Source of the DNA: Tipula vernalis
Lineage: Eukaryota > Arthropoda > Insecta > Diptera > Tipulidae
NCBI GenBank assembly: GCA_958295665.1
Contig: OY282558.1
Span: 307,988,092-308,052,091, forward strand
Direction: 5' to 3'
DNA length: 64,000 nucleotides
This document shows, in pieces, positions 33,551-45,429 of this stretch. The notes under the pieces were generated by a model, which did no database searches, was not told where the DNA came from, and saw only the letters and a program-made list of their open reading frames with translations. The translations under genes and the position numbers were made by a program. The number at the start of each line of letters is the position of its first letter. Position 1 is the stretch's first letter.

Positions 33551-34655
33551 ATTAACATTTACAAAACACATATATTTTTTTATAATCTTCAAACATACAT
33601 AGATAAATTTGGCAGAAATCATATTCGTTATGACTCCCTTGCGTTATGGCAACTATTATGCTCCATTGATTTATTTAAAGGTAAATGGTCTACATTCGAT
33701 AAAGACCTAGAATTGCGAAAATATTTCAAGTTGCCGGAAACAAAAACCAAAAACTTTAACTATTCAATCATGACAGATGGTGTGGCAATTAGTTTTTCAA
33801 TGAAAAAACCAAAAATTCCTTTTCGGCCAAAAAAAAAGAAAAAATTTGATCAATACGAAGATTTAAATTTGAAAAAAATACGAAATAATTATGACACTTA
33901 TGATGTGAAAATAGGGTTAGATCCAGGATTAAAATTACTATTTGGATGAGTTTGCAACGGCGAACCACTCAAAATTAAAAGTTCAATGTTTCGACAAATG
34001 ACGGAAGTATATACACGAATTTCTAAATTAAAAAACTGGACGCCCTCGTCATTCACTGACTATATAAATTCACCAATCTCTTGCAATTATAAAAATTATA
34101 CAGATTTTCAACTATCTACATTCTCATCGAGGCAAAAGGAATGTGTACAAAGAAAGGTGGCCCGGCTCAAGCTACAGAAGTTTATATGTATTGAAAAGGC
34201 GAGCCACAAACTAGCAAAAATTATAACAAGACCAGTGAAATCAAGAGCATTAGTTGTGGTTGGCAATATAAAGATTTCCGGAAATTTGCCTATGAAAGGA
34301 TATGTCAGAACACCTCAATCAAATATTTTAAAAGCCTTAAATAAAATATCGGATATATTAGAAGTAAATGAATTCAGAACTACGAAATTATGCTCTAGTT
34401 GTCACAGCGTTTACATAAAATCAAAAGTTTCACATACATAGATACCAATTTTGCCCAAAATGTGGTATCATGTGGAACAGAGACGTGAACGCTGGCGCTA
34501 ACATATTATATTTAGGAAATTGTTTAATTACGAAAACGCAAAAACATCAAAATTTTAATCACGATCAAAAATTACCGTCCAAATTAAACAAAATTTACCA
34601 TAAAATTACCGCCTATTTTTGGATTTGCCGTGCCACCATGTCTTTACTTATGTAA
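33551..34655 (+). pseudogene. Fanzor (eukaryotic TnpB-like RNA-guided nuclease), broken
   Basis: Fanzors are eukaryotic TnpB relatives that use a guide RNA to cut DNA and are carried by transposons. The frame contains KIGLDPGLKLLFG (RuvC-I, Asp codon 33920-33922). Near the RuvC-II region comes ALVVVGNIKISG, where TnpB has its Glu but Fanzor has Gly. EVNEFRTTKLCSSC follows, whose Glu (34370-34372) sits at the relocated Fanzor position, and CSSC begins the zinc ribbon. After a frameshift at about 34438-34445 come FCPKCG and NRDVNAGANIL (RuvC-III, Asp codon 34482-34484). A TGA at 33947-33949 directly follows LLFG in an otherwise continuous frame. The N-terminus is incomplete: no ATG is found and the frame opens at 33551. 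All catalytic residues remain, so inactivation looks fairly recent, but this copy cannot make a full protein. Confidence 0.82.
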
Positions 34656-34995
34656 GTATGATTATTTTGCATATTTCATTTTTTCGAAACAGGACAATTT
34701 AAAACGTAATGATTCATATCACAACCTTTATAATAAATTGGAAAATACAACGGAATTTTTATACAACATTTTACCATACTTGGAATGGTTGGTCATTGAT
34801 GGAGTTGTTAAAAATTAAGAAATAAGAGTCGAACAATAAATGAAGAAAATTCATGAACAAAATGAAGTATGTCAACTGTCAAAAAAAATGGTTGAATATT
34901 TATTTTCTTCCGTAATTTTTTTTTGATTTGTGTAAATTTTTAAATTAAATATTATTATTATTTTTTTTAAATGCCTATGTGGTTCTAATAACCTG

Positions 34996-37480
34996 TAAGG
35001 GCCACCGGTATCTGTTCTGGATAACGAAATATTAGAAAATTATGCACCGAACCTGTTCAATTCTGAACCTCCCGGTGAAACAAATATTGATAATGAAGTT
35101 GAAGAAGAAGATTATCAACCACAATGTCGTACCGTCGGCGCTGTTATTAAAATATGTCAATTAAATGTTGAAGGATTAACGAAGGCGAAAGTTGAATATT
35201 TATCAAGATTTTTTCACACCAATAAATGTGATGTTTTGCTTTTACAGGAAACCCATATGAAAGATGATCTTCAACTTTTGAATTGCGGATTAATAAATGA
35301 ATTTTCGTGCATTGATTCTATTAATCATGAACATTATGGAATTGCGACATTTATAAGAAGTGATTTATGTGACGATAGTTCCGTTTTATTAAAATCATAC
35401 ATCAATAATATTGAAATTCTGGTTATCAAATTAAACGACGTGAAAATTTTAAATGTTTATAAACCTCATGGCTCTTCTTGGTCAACACCATTACCAGTAT
35501 TTAATCATCCCGCAGTTTATACGGGCGAATTGAATAGTCATCATTGTCTGTGGGGTTACAACCAAGATGATTTGAATGGAGAATTTATACTTGATTGGGC
35601 AAATAGAAACCGTTTACACTTATCAACATTTCATTCTGGTAGATGGAACAGAGAATATAACCCGGATCTATGTTTTGTGTCAACAGACGATTCGTTCAAC
35701 GTCTTATCTGCTGTAAGAACTGTAAGTAATAAATTTCCAAGAAGTCAACATCGATGTGTTTTTCTAGAAGTCGGAATAAAAATTCCAATAATAAAATCAT
35801 TGCCGAAACCGAGATGGAACTTTAAAAAAGGTAATTGGACAGAATTTCCCAAAGCGATAGCTTCGAACATCAGATGGATTCCTCCGGTTTTCCTTCGGGA
35901 CTCCTAATATCTACGGCTAAACGATTTATTCCAAGAGGGTTTCGAAGAACATACATTCCAAATTGGTCCGATGAATGTGAAAGATTATGGTTGTTGTATC
36001 AAGAGAACGAATCTAAAGAAATTGCAGATGAATTAATTAATGAATTAAATCAGGAACGTACTGCGAAATGGATAAATTTAGTTGAAACAATGGATTTTCC
36101 AGGTTCAAGCAGAAAAGCATGGGATTTACTAAAGAAAAGTGGTGATTCTAGTAATAAGAATGGTGTTAACATTATAACAGTACATCCGAAGGATGTTGCG
36201 TCAAGATTAGTCAAAAATTCAAAATGTCGTATACCCAAAAATAAAATTCGAAACGTTAAAAATAAAAGGAGAAGATCAAAGAAATTAATTACGGATTCTC
36301 CATTGGCTTCGTCAGTATCTTTTGATGAAATTAATAGTGTACTAACATATCTAAAACCAAGAAAAGCTCTAGTGGAGTGGATGAGGTGTTTCCCGAATTT
36401 TTTATTAATTTATCAAAAAACGCCCGTAATTAGTTGGCGAAATTTTATTCTGATTGTTATAATCGTGGCAAAATTCCTCCGATTTGGAATTTATCAAAAG
36501 TTCGTGCCATTTTAAAACTTGGAAAGGACAAACATCTACCTGACCGATGTCTTTGTTGTGCTTTGGTTATAAAATTTTCGAAAAAATTATTTATAACAGA
36601 ATTTTTCCAACACTTGATGAAAATATTCCAAATTATCAAGCCGGTTTTCGTCCAGGAAAGAATTGTTGTGATCAAGTTTTGTCTTTGGCAACACATATTG
36701 AAGCATGATTCCGAGACAAATTACAAACAGCTGTAGCTTTCGTGGATCTGCAGCATAAGATACGATTTGGAAGAAAGGATTGATGTTGAAATTAAGTAAG
36801 ATTTTAAAATGTTCAAAAACTTTAAACATGATCTCTGCTTTGTTATCGAATCGAAAATTTGTTGTACATTTGGGAAATCAGAAAAGTAGAATTCGATGTG
36901 TGAATAATGGATTGCCTCAAGGTTTAGTTCTTGCTTCTTTTTTGTTCAATGTATATACATCTGATTTGCCAGAAACAAAATCTAGAAAGTTTCTATACGC
37001 TGATGATTTGGCAATAGCTTACCAATTTCCATACAATGACAGAGCGGTGGTTGATGCAGAGCGTAATTTGACATTGGATTTGGATTTACTAAGGACGTGT
37101 TCGAAGTTTGTAATAATTTTGTTTTTTGTAATAATTTTGACAGTAGTGAAATAATAGTGGCTGAGATAATTTGGTTGCATACAAAATAATGTCATAATTA
37201 TTAAAGCTGGAATAATTATCACAAACTTCGAACATGTCCTAAATGATTATTACAAGAATTGGCGACTGAAGGCGAATCCCAGCAAAACCGAAGTTGCATA
37301 TTTTCATTTATCAAATCAACATTCGAATACTCGTTTAAATGTTTACATGAATCCGATGTATTTGGGAGTTACGTTGGATCGAGCTTTAACTTTTAGAATT
37401 CATTGTTTAAAACTTGGACAAAAGATTAAATCAAGAGTGAACATTATCCGGAAGGAAAAATTCGTTGTACGGATTTTTTT
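34996..37480 (+). pseudogene. Degraded LINE with endonuclease and reverse transcriptase
   Basis: The plus strand begins with an APE-type endonuclease: ICQLNVEGLTKAKVEYLSRF, LLLQETHMK, GELNSHHCLWGYNQDDLNGE (the GDFN motif changed to GELN) and YNPDLCFVS. A linker with PRWNFKKGNW and IPRGFRRTYIPNWS follows. The reverse transcriptase shows NNGLPQGLVLASFLFNVYTS, FLYADDLAIAY (the catalytic YADD) and NPSKTEVAYFHLS, then YLGVTLDRALTF. At least five frame breaks are present, a MITE sits in the palm region, and a T-run ends it at about 37480. The clade is probably that labelled transposon BS-like in arthropod annotations. Confidence 0.8.
37092..37240. mobile_element. 149-bp MITE inside the LINE
   Basis: AGGACGTGTTCGAAGTTTGT and the reverse complement of the right end AGGACATGTTCGAAGTTTGT match at 19 of 20 bases, continuing RATAATT. 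It separates LTLDLDLL from LNDYYKNWRLKANPSKTE, which are neighbours in the reverse transcriptase, so it is younger than the LINE. Confidence 0.8.
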
Positions 37481-37985
37481 TTTTTTTTTAGATAAATTAA
37501 AATTCGGGGAAAAACCAATTTGGTGAAAACTGTGTTGTTATTATGAATTATATGTACAAAAATCTCATTCTTATATGTTTTCTGGTTCAAATAGACGTAC
37601 ATACATATTATTGTTGTGTAAGCAAGTGTAAATTTTATAAATTAACGTGAAAAGTTTTAAATAGTACATAGTTTTAAGTGTGTATTATGTATATTATTTT
37701 TGATCGATAAATTCATTTATGTATTTATATATACCTATATAATCGTTATATATTTTATTAAGTATAAATAACTGTAAAAATTGTTAAAAATTACATATTT
37801 TAAGCCAAGTAGTACGAGTATTATCGGTATGTATGATTCTGAAAATTAAATTTTAGTTTTTGTAATTAATTTAACTGCTTATTGTGCAATGTCGTGTCAA
37901 ACAGTTCTCCATACATGGAAACAATTTAGTTCTTAACTGTGTGCTTATTTACCTTAATAAATTAATTTTGCTCATTTGTTCATAG
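37481..37985. other. Stretch between LINE and Tigger
   Basis: AT-rich with no gene. The 5' end of the Tigger transposon should lie here, but no counterpart to its 3' terminal repeat was found. Confidence 0.35.
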
Positions 37986-38019
37986 CCTAACAATGCCATG
38001 AAAGCAGATATCTGGTTTA

Positions 38020-39624
38020 GTGGAGAAAACAGCTAAAAAAAGAAGCCGAAATGCAATCTCTTTGAAAACAAAATTAGATGTTTTACGCCGGTTTGAAGCT
38101 GGCGAGAAACTTGTGGAAATTTCAAAGGCGCTGGGTCTAGCAACGTCGACGATAGGGACAATTAAGGAAAACCGAGATAAAATTTTCAAGCAATCTGAAT
38201 TATCCGCGCCGTTAAGTGCTCCTAAATTAACTCGTCAAAGGAGCGCAATAATGGAGCAAATGGAAAAGCTGTTAGGCATATGGATTGAGGATAATAACCA
38301 GCGCAACATGCCAATGAGTGAACTTATCATTCAAGAAAAGGCTAGGAGCCTATTTGCGCATTTAAGAGCCGAAGGTATTGATGAAGAATCCAAGGAAATT
38401 TCTTTTTCTGCTAGTCGAGGCTGGTTCGATCGGTTCAGAAAACGACAAAACTTGCATAATATAAAAATGAGAGGTGAAGCTGCAAGCACCGATACAGAGG
38501 CCGCTACTAAATACCCTGACATTTTAAAATCAATTATTGAACGGGGACGAGGGTATCTCTCAGAACAGGTGTTCAACGTCGATGAGACTGGTTTATACTG
38601 GAAAAGAATGCCAGAAAGAACTTTTATATCAAAAGAATCAAAATCCGCATCTGGCCATAAAGTGCAAAAGGAACGCTTAACCCAGCTACTTGGAGGCAAT
38701 GCCTCAGGTGACTGCAAATTGAAACGGCTCTTAATATATTTGTCGGAAAATCCAAGGGCTCTTAAGGGATGTGATAAATCACGGTTACCCGTAATTTGGA
38801 AGTCCAACAGGAAAGCTTGGATGACAATGTCCATTTTCGAAGACTGGTTCAAAAAACACTTCTGCCCGGATGTGAAAAAATATTTACAAAAGAAAAATCT
38901 GTCAAATAAAATACTTTTGCTATTGGATAATGCTCCAGGGCATCCAATTCATTTAACAGAAATGTTTGAAGATGTAGAAGTGGAATTTTTACCTAAAAAC
39001 ACGACAGCGATTCTTCAACCTATGGACCAAGGTCTCATTTCTACTTTCAAGTCATTCTACTTACGTAGAACTTTTCAACAGCTGGTAAGCGGCACCGATG
39101 GGCAATCGTCTATCAAGGAATATTGGGCAAAATATAACATAAAAGACGCTTTAGAAAACATTGAAAAATCGTGGGATGAGGTAAAATCAAGCACGATGAA
39201 CCGCGTTTGGAAACAAATTTGGCCAGAATGCGTTAAATATGACGAATCCGATCTTGATTCGCTACATGCCGCTCGTGAAAATATTGTATCACTTGCTGAT
39301 CAACTTGGTTTCCAAGAAGTGCAAGAAGTTGATGTGATCGAACTGATAGAAATAGACCAACAAAGTTTGACAAATGAGGAGCTGATAGAATTAGAGGAAG
39401 ATTTACAGACATCGATTACAACAGATCGAGATACGGAAGTTAATTCGCGTCGATTACAATCAAAAGAGGAGGCTTTGAGTTTCACGTCGGTTGGACGTTT
39501 TTTATTTTTATTAAATTACTTTTTTTTTTCTAAATATTTTTTTTTATTTTTTTTAAATATTATTCACCGGCAAATTGTGCGAGTTCTCGAACCTCGAAAA
39601 GTCAGAACATTGTCTGGAAAATAG
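38020..39624 (+). CDS. Tigger transposase, DD32D, C-terminus displaced
   Basis: The open frame has 534 codons. Residues 1-60 form the psq/CENP-B N-terminal helix-turn-helix (KRSRNAISLKTKLDVLRRFE) and residues about 70-150 the CENP-B-type second DNA-binding domain (ASRGWFDRFRKRQNL). The DDE domain follows: D188 (VFNVDETGLYW), D301 (LLLLDNAPGHP) and D334 (TTAILQPMDQG), with 32 residues between the last two. It would catalyse cut-and-paste transposition at TA. The last 45 residues are low-complexity sequence from an insertion. The true C-terminus (SHFESGMKILQD...) lies at 39945-40247. No in-frame ATG is seen at the start; TGA precedes the frame, and 38020 is a GTG. The core is intact, but the protein is probably inactive. 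Confidence 0.88.
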   Translation: MEKTAKKRSRNAISLKTKLDVLRRFEAGEKLVEISKALGLATSTIGTIKENRDKIFKQSELSAPLSAPKLTRQRSAIMEQMEKLLGIWIEDNNQRNMPMSELIIQEKARSLFAHLRAEGIDEESKEISFSASRGWFDRFRKRQNLHNIKMRGEAASTDTEAATKYPDILKSIIERGRGYLSEQVFNVDETGLYWKRMPERTFISKESKSASGHKVQKERLTQLLGGNASGDCKLKRLLIYLSENPRALKGCDKSRLPVIWKSNRKAWMTMSIFEDWFKKHFCPDVKKYLQKKNLSNKILLLLDNAPGHPIHLTEMFEDVEVEFLPKNTTAILQPMDQGLISTFKSFYLRRTFQQLVSGTDGQSSIKEYWAKYNIKDALENIEKSWDEVKSSTMNRVWKQIWPECVKYDESDLDSLHAARENIVSLADQLGFQEVQEVDVIELIEIDQQSLTNEELIELEEDLQTSITTDRDTEVNSRRLQSKEEALSFTSVGRFLFLLNYFFFSKYFFLFFLNIIHRQIVRVLEPRKVRTLSGK

Positions 39625-39944
39625 ATTATCAACCCGGGTGAACAATAATTTGGGTGTCGAAATCAGAAAATAGAAAATTGAAATTGGAACGTTTGACGCA
39701 AATCTATCGTATCAGCATAAATTTCGCAAAGATTGAGGTTCGGAATTTGTTGCTGCAATTTTTTTAACAAATATCGAGGCATAGTTGGTGAATGATGATG
39801 ATCCTGATTGGCAACGTTTTATTTTGAAGTTATCAACCTCTTTTGGTACACTCTGTTACGAATGAGCTTTGGCTCAAAATAGAGTGTACCGAAAGTTAAA
39901 AATGTATGTCAACAATAAATAAATAAATAAATAATGTTTAAAAT
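39490..39944 (+). other. Insertion splitting the Tigger gene
   Basis: About 450 bp beginning with T/A runs and ending in a TAAA repeat. A 10-bp inverted pair (GGTACACTCT at 39848 and AGAGTGTACC at 39881) lies near its right end. It is most like the 3' fragment of a LINE, but no target duplication could be fixed. Confidence 0.45.
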
Positions 39945-40247
39945 TAAAAAGACTTGGCAGCAGCACTATCGCATTTTGAAAGCGGTATGAAAATATTGCA
40001 GGACAATGATGAAAATGAGGAGCGTTGTATTAAATCAGTTCGTGGCATCAATGAAAACATTGATTGCTACAAGCAGCTTTACAAAATAATCAAAACAGAA
40101 GCCAGGCAGAAAACTTTAGATACATTTTTCATAGCAACTTCATCTAAATCAACGGTTAGAGAAAGCATTCGTATAAGTTCCAGTTCAAGCTCTAGCCCAT
40201 GCTCAAGTCCGAGCTATAGCCCAGTCTGTAGCTCAAGCTCTCCTTAA
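39945..40247 (+). pseudogene. Displaced C-terminal part of the Tigger transposase
   Basis: Reads LAAALSHFESGMKILQDNDE, then CYKQLYKIIKTEARQKTLDT and FF. This is the usual end of Tigger transposases (F..D...R...V...I..C...IY.....ARQ.TLD.FF). A Ser/Pro-rich tail and a TAA follow. It belongs to the gene at 38020-39624. Confidence 0.75.
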
Positions 40248-40530
40248 AAAAATTAATTCAAAATTTACTCGTAGCTAATAATTTGCATGTAGTTTTATGG
40301 ATTTGCTTTGTTTTATTTACATATTTATTATGTACCTGAAGAATTTGAAATGTATTTATTGAAATAAACTAAAAATTTAATTACATATTGGTTATATTTA
40401 TTCTACAGGCTTGGAAATGGGTTGCTTATAATTTGTATTAATTTATAAGAAAAATAATGATTCGATATACGGAATTTCGGTTTACGGACAGCTTTTCCGG
40501 AACGGATCCCTTCCGTAAAGCGGAGTATGA

Positions 40531-42299
<1,769 letters not shown>

Positions 42300-44700
42300 T
42301 TTTTATTTGATTAGGTCATAATGAGCGGGAAATCGAATTTGCCTCCATTTATGTGCTAAGGGTTGCCCTCGACACAGTTGAGATCCAAATGGATCCACTG
42401 GAAAAGAGCTTTTTATCATGTTCCCGTATCTGAAAAAGTAATAGATCCAACGGAGCTAAAAAATTAACTCTTAGTACTGTACTGGGGGAATTTGACCTCC
42501 AAGATGTGTTTTATAGTATTCCGAGAGCAGACGTGGAAGCTGATGAAAAAGATGGAGTAAATCCATATAACATACCAATTGAGAAGCTAGATGCTTATTT
42601 TGCTCCAAAACAGCACACTACTTTCGAACGTTATATCTTTTGGATCATGAAACCAGAACGGGATGAATCATTAGGAACATTTTTATTAAGCGCACAGCAG
42701 CAGGCAAATAAATCGGAGTTCGAAGTTACTACAAAAAGAAATGTCATTGGACGAAATCATGACTAATATGTAGTAAACAGCAGAATCAAATGAATTATTC
42801 TCGTCACAATCATTAGATGGAAATCAAATGTACAAAGTACGCGAGTAAGTTGGAGTGTTTTTGATGCAGGCAGGTCATATCGTTACGGATACCGAGTGTC
42901 CTGCTATTAACCAATCATGTAATAATTGTGGCAAAAGAGGTCACTTTGCAGCAAAATGTAAATGTAGATTGCTGAAAAGAAAACGGAATTTTCAATTTCG
43001 AAAACTACCGACTAAGAAATCGCGTATACGAGCTATTGAGGCTGAAGAGGACCGGAGAAATAAAGACGGATGTAACGAGTTCGCGAATAAAAGCTTTATT
43101 TTCTCTTTGAGAGATGAGAAAAACGATATCATCATACCATGCACGATAGGTAAAGTTCAGATTGAAATGTTGATTGATTCAGTGTCTTCTTACAATATCG
43201 TAGATGGAAATCCCTGGGAAGTTATTAAGCAAGAAAACACGAGGGTTTGGGATCAACAAACAGAAGTACGGTGAATATTCAAGGCCTACGCAGGTGGAAC
43301 TCCGTTGCAGATAATTGTTCTTTTAATTCTAATATATCCGGTAGTAATGGCAGAAATAAAAATGAAATAGCTGCTACATTTTTCATTGTAAAGTTGTTCG
43401 ACTAAGTCGAAATAAAGCAATGAGATTAGATGTTTTAAAAATTTTATTGGCAGCGTGTAATGAATTAGGATTAAAATAGTAAGCCCAATTGACAAATCGG
43501 CACCAGGTGTTGTTCAGCAAAATATTCGTGTGCCAATAGCATTACAGAAGGAAATAGAATCAAAATTAATGGAACTTTTAGAACTTGACATAATCGAAAA
43601 GGTTAACCAGCCAAGTGAATTGGTTTCTCCATTGGTCCCTATTATCAAAGATTATGGTGATTTAATGTTGTATGTGTACATGCGAAGAGCCAATACGGCT
43701 ATCAAAAGGTAAAAAATTGTATATGTCTGTAGTGCTTTGGATGCCTGCAGATTAGCAGTAACAAACGCTTGGTCTCTAGCCAATTCTTACAACATCAACC
43801 TAGATCAGCTTAAGTTTCGACGTCAGTTAGCTACTGCCCTTCTAACCTGCTATGGAAGATTGGCGTCTATCGGCAATAAAACACCAAAAAGTTCCACATT
43901 TTTAGCCAAAGGCGTACATACTTGCGTCAAAGAAGTAGCTCGGTTGCGCTGTAAAAATTGCTACTCACAAACCATATAAGTATAAGTGGTCCACTTGCAA
44001 TATTGCACTTTACACGAAATGCTCAAAAGATTTCCACAGCCAGCTAATGTAAGCGAGATATCCAAAAATAATGAAATTTTATAAGACTAAAATATTGCGA
44101 ACTAATTTTGTATTGTTTTATTTTAATTTGAATGTAAGATATATAATAAGAATAACAAATGAATTAATAAAAAAAACCGAAAAAAAATTGTTTTGTTAGC
44201 GTGTGCCCGTTGATACATTTTCGCAACGCCCCATTTCTTGGTTTCTGGGATCTCTACAACATTTTTTAATCAATTTTATACCTATTTAATCCACAATAAA
44301 TCATAAAATATAAAAACAACTGAAATATTAAAAAAAAACCTCGGTTACAAATGGGTTAAAATAAGTCATGCAACCCCTCATAGTACGACAGGAAAAACGT
44401 TAACGGAGAACAATTCATAGTAAACTCCCTTCTATTGGAGACTTAGAAACAACTCCACCCGACTCTGATTTTCGTGAACGTGATGCTCTGATGAAGGGAA
44501 AAATGTATGCAGACGAAAAGAGGGTAGCGCAAAATTTAGATCAAGGTAACAAATTAGCTACAACGTTTAATCCAGAAGAGTTTGAAGTCGTAACAAAATC
44601 AGGACCAAAAGAATTCCCCAATCAGAATCAGCTCCAACGGATTCGGGTGAGAGGAATGCTGAATAACAAAAGGTTTTTTTTCGTAACGAAATCGTAAGAA
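42300..44700 (+). pseudogene. Ty3/gypsy retrotransposon remnant
   Basis: Plus-strand pieces follow in gypsy order with several frame breaks. Gag lies at 42320-42770 (start SGKSNLPPF; later VEADEKDGVNPYNIPIEKLD). A CCHC knuckle lies at 42918-42963 (CNNCGKRGHFAAKC). A protease region follows with a D-S-V core (MLIDSVSSYNIV), where the catalytic Thr/Ser-Gly is altered. The first 40 residues of the reverse transcriptase lie at 43590-43710 (QPSELVSPLVPIIKDYGD). The catalytic core, RNase H and most of the integrase are missing. An integrase C-terminal piece follows at 44420-44697 (FRERDALMKGK ... NKLATTFNPEEFEVV). A piggyBac fragment occupies the gap. Confidence 0.75.
43713..44046 (+). pseudogene. 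piggyBac-type transposase C-terminal fragment
   Basis: Reads VTNAWSLANSYNINLDQLKF and RRQLATALL, the end of a piggyBac transposase after its last catalytic Asp. The Cys-rich tail follows (RLRCKNC, then in a shifted frame STCNIALYTKCSKDFH), the cross-brace zinc domain that binds the element ends. Only this tail is present, inside gypsy sequence. Confidence 0.65.
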
Positions 44701-45429
44701 AATTATCAAATTATGTGTTAGAGACGCGTGACTACGTACGGTTTAACCAATTTTTTCTTGTTTTGTAAAATCGATTTAATTGGTTGAATATGCGATTTTT
44801 TGACTTTTCCCGATGTTTTAAACATCGACATTGGTTTTTTAAAGTGATCAATTTTTGTTAAAATGTATAATGTAACGTTTATTTGAGTAATTTTGGATCA
44901 GTTCTATAAAACATCGATTATTTTAATAACTACGGCTCGAGATACAAAAAAGTTTGTTAAGGTATTTTGAGCTTATTTTTATAATCTGATGCTAAAATTA
45001 CTATAAACTTCTAAATAAATACGTATTCGAATTTAATCCTTTTAATATTAACCTTAATTAAATTTCTGCGCATACTCGATACTAAAACTAAAAAATATTG
45101 TACTAATCACTTACATGAGTGTTTATCAAGTTATTTTTTATATTTGACCGTTAAGTTAGGCTTCAAACGTGACTCATTCTGTTAATATTTTATTGAAAAA
45201 TGCCACAAATTTATAAATATTTGGCTTACTTCGGCTTTATTTTCGTAGAATCGACAACATCCTTTGTTTAGCAACAAACCATACCATCAGTAGAAATTTT
45301 CCTAGCTTTATTTCATTTAGCCCGTCTAACTTCAAGGTTGAGTTTTTTTGGCTCAACGCGGCTGACTTCAAAATCTTCTAAGTTATAATTTTTTGTTGTA
45401 CTACTAGTTTTATGTAATATAATTTTAGA
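44701..45429. other. Unassigned AT-rich stretch
   Basis: No gene recognised. The 3' non-coding part and end of the neighbouring P-like element should lie here, but its terminal repeats were not identified. Confidence 0.35.

Noticed and set aside
33551..34655. Bacterial TnpB contamination
   Set aside because: The Gly at the usual RuvC-II site, the relocated Glu, the AT-rich insect context and the neighbouring insect transposons fit Fanzor better.
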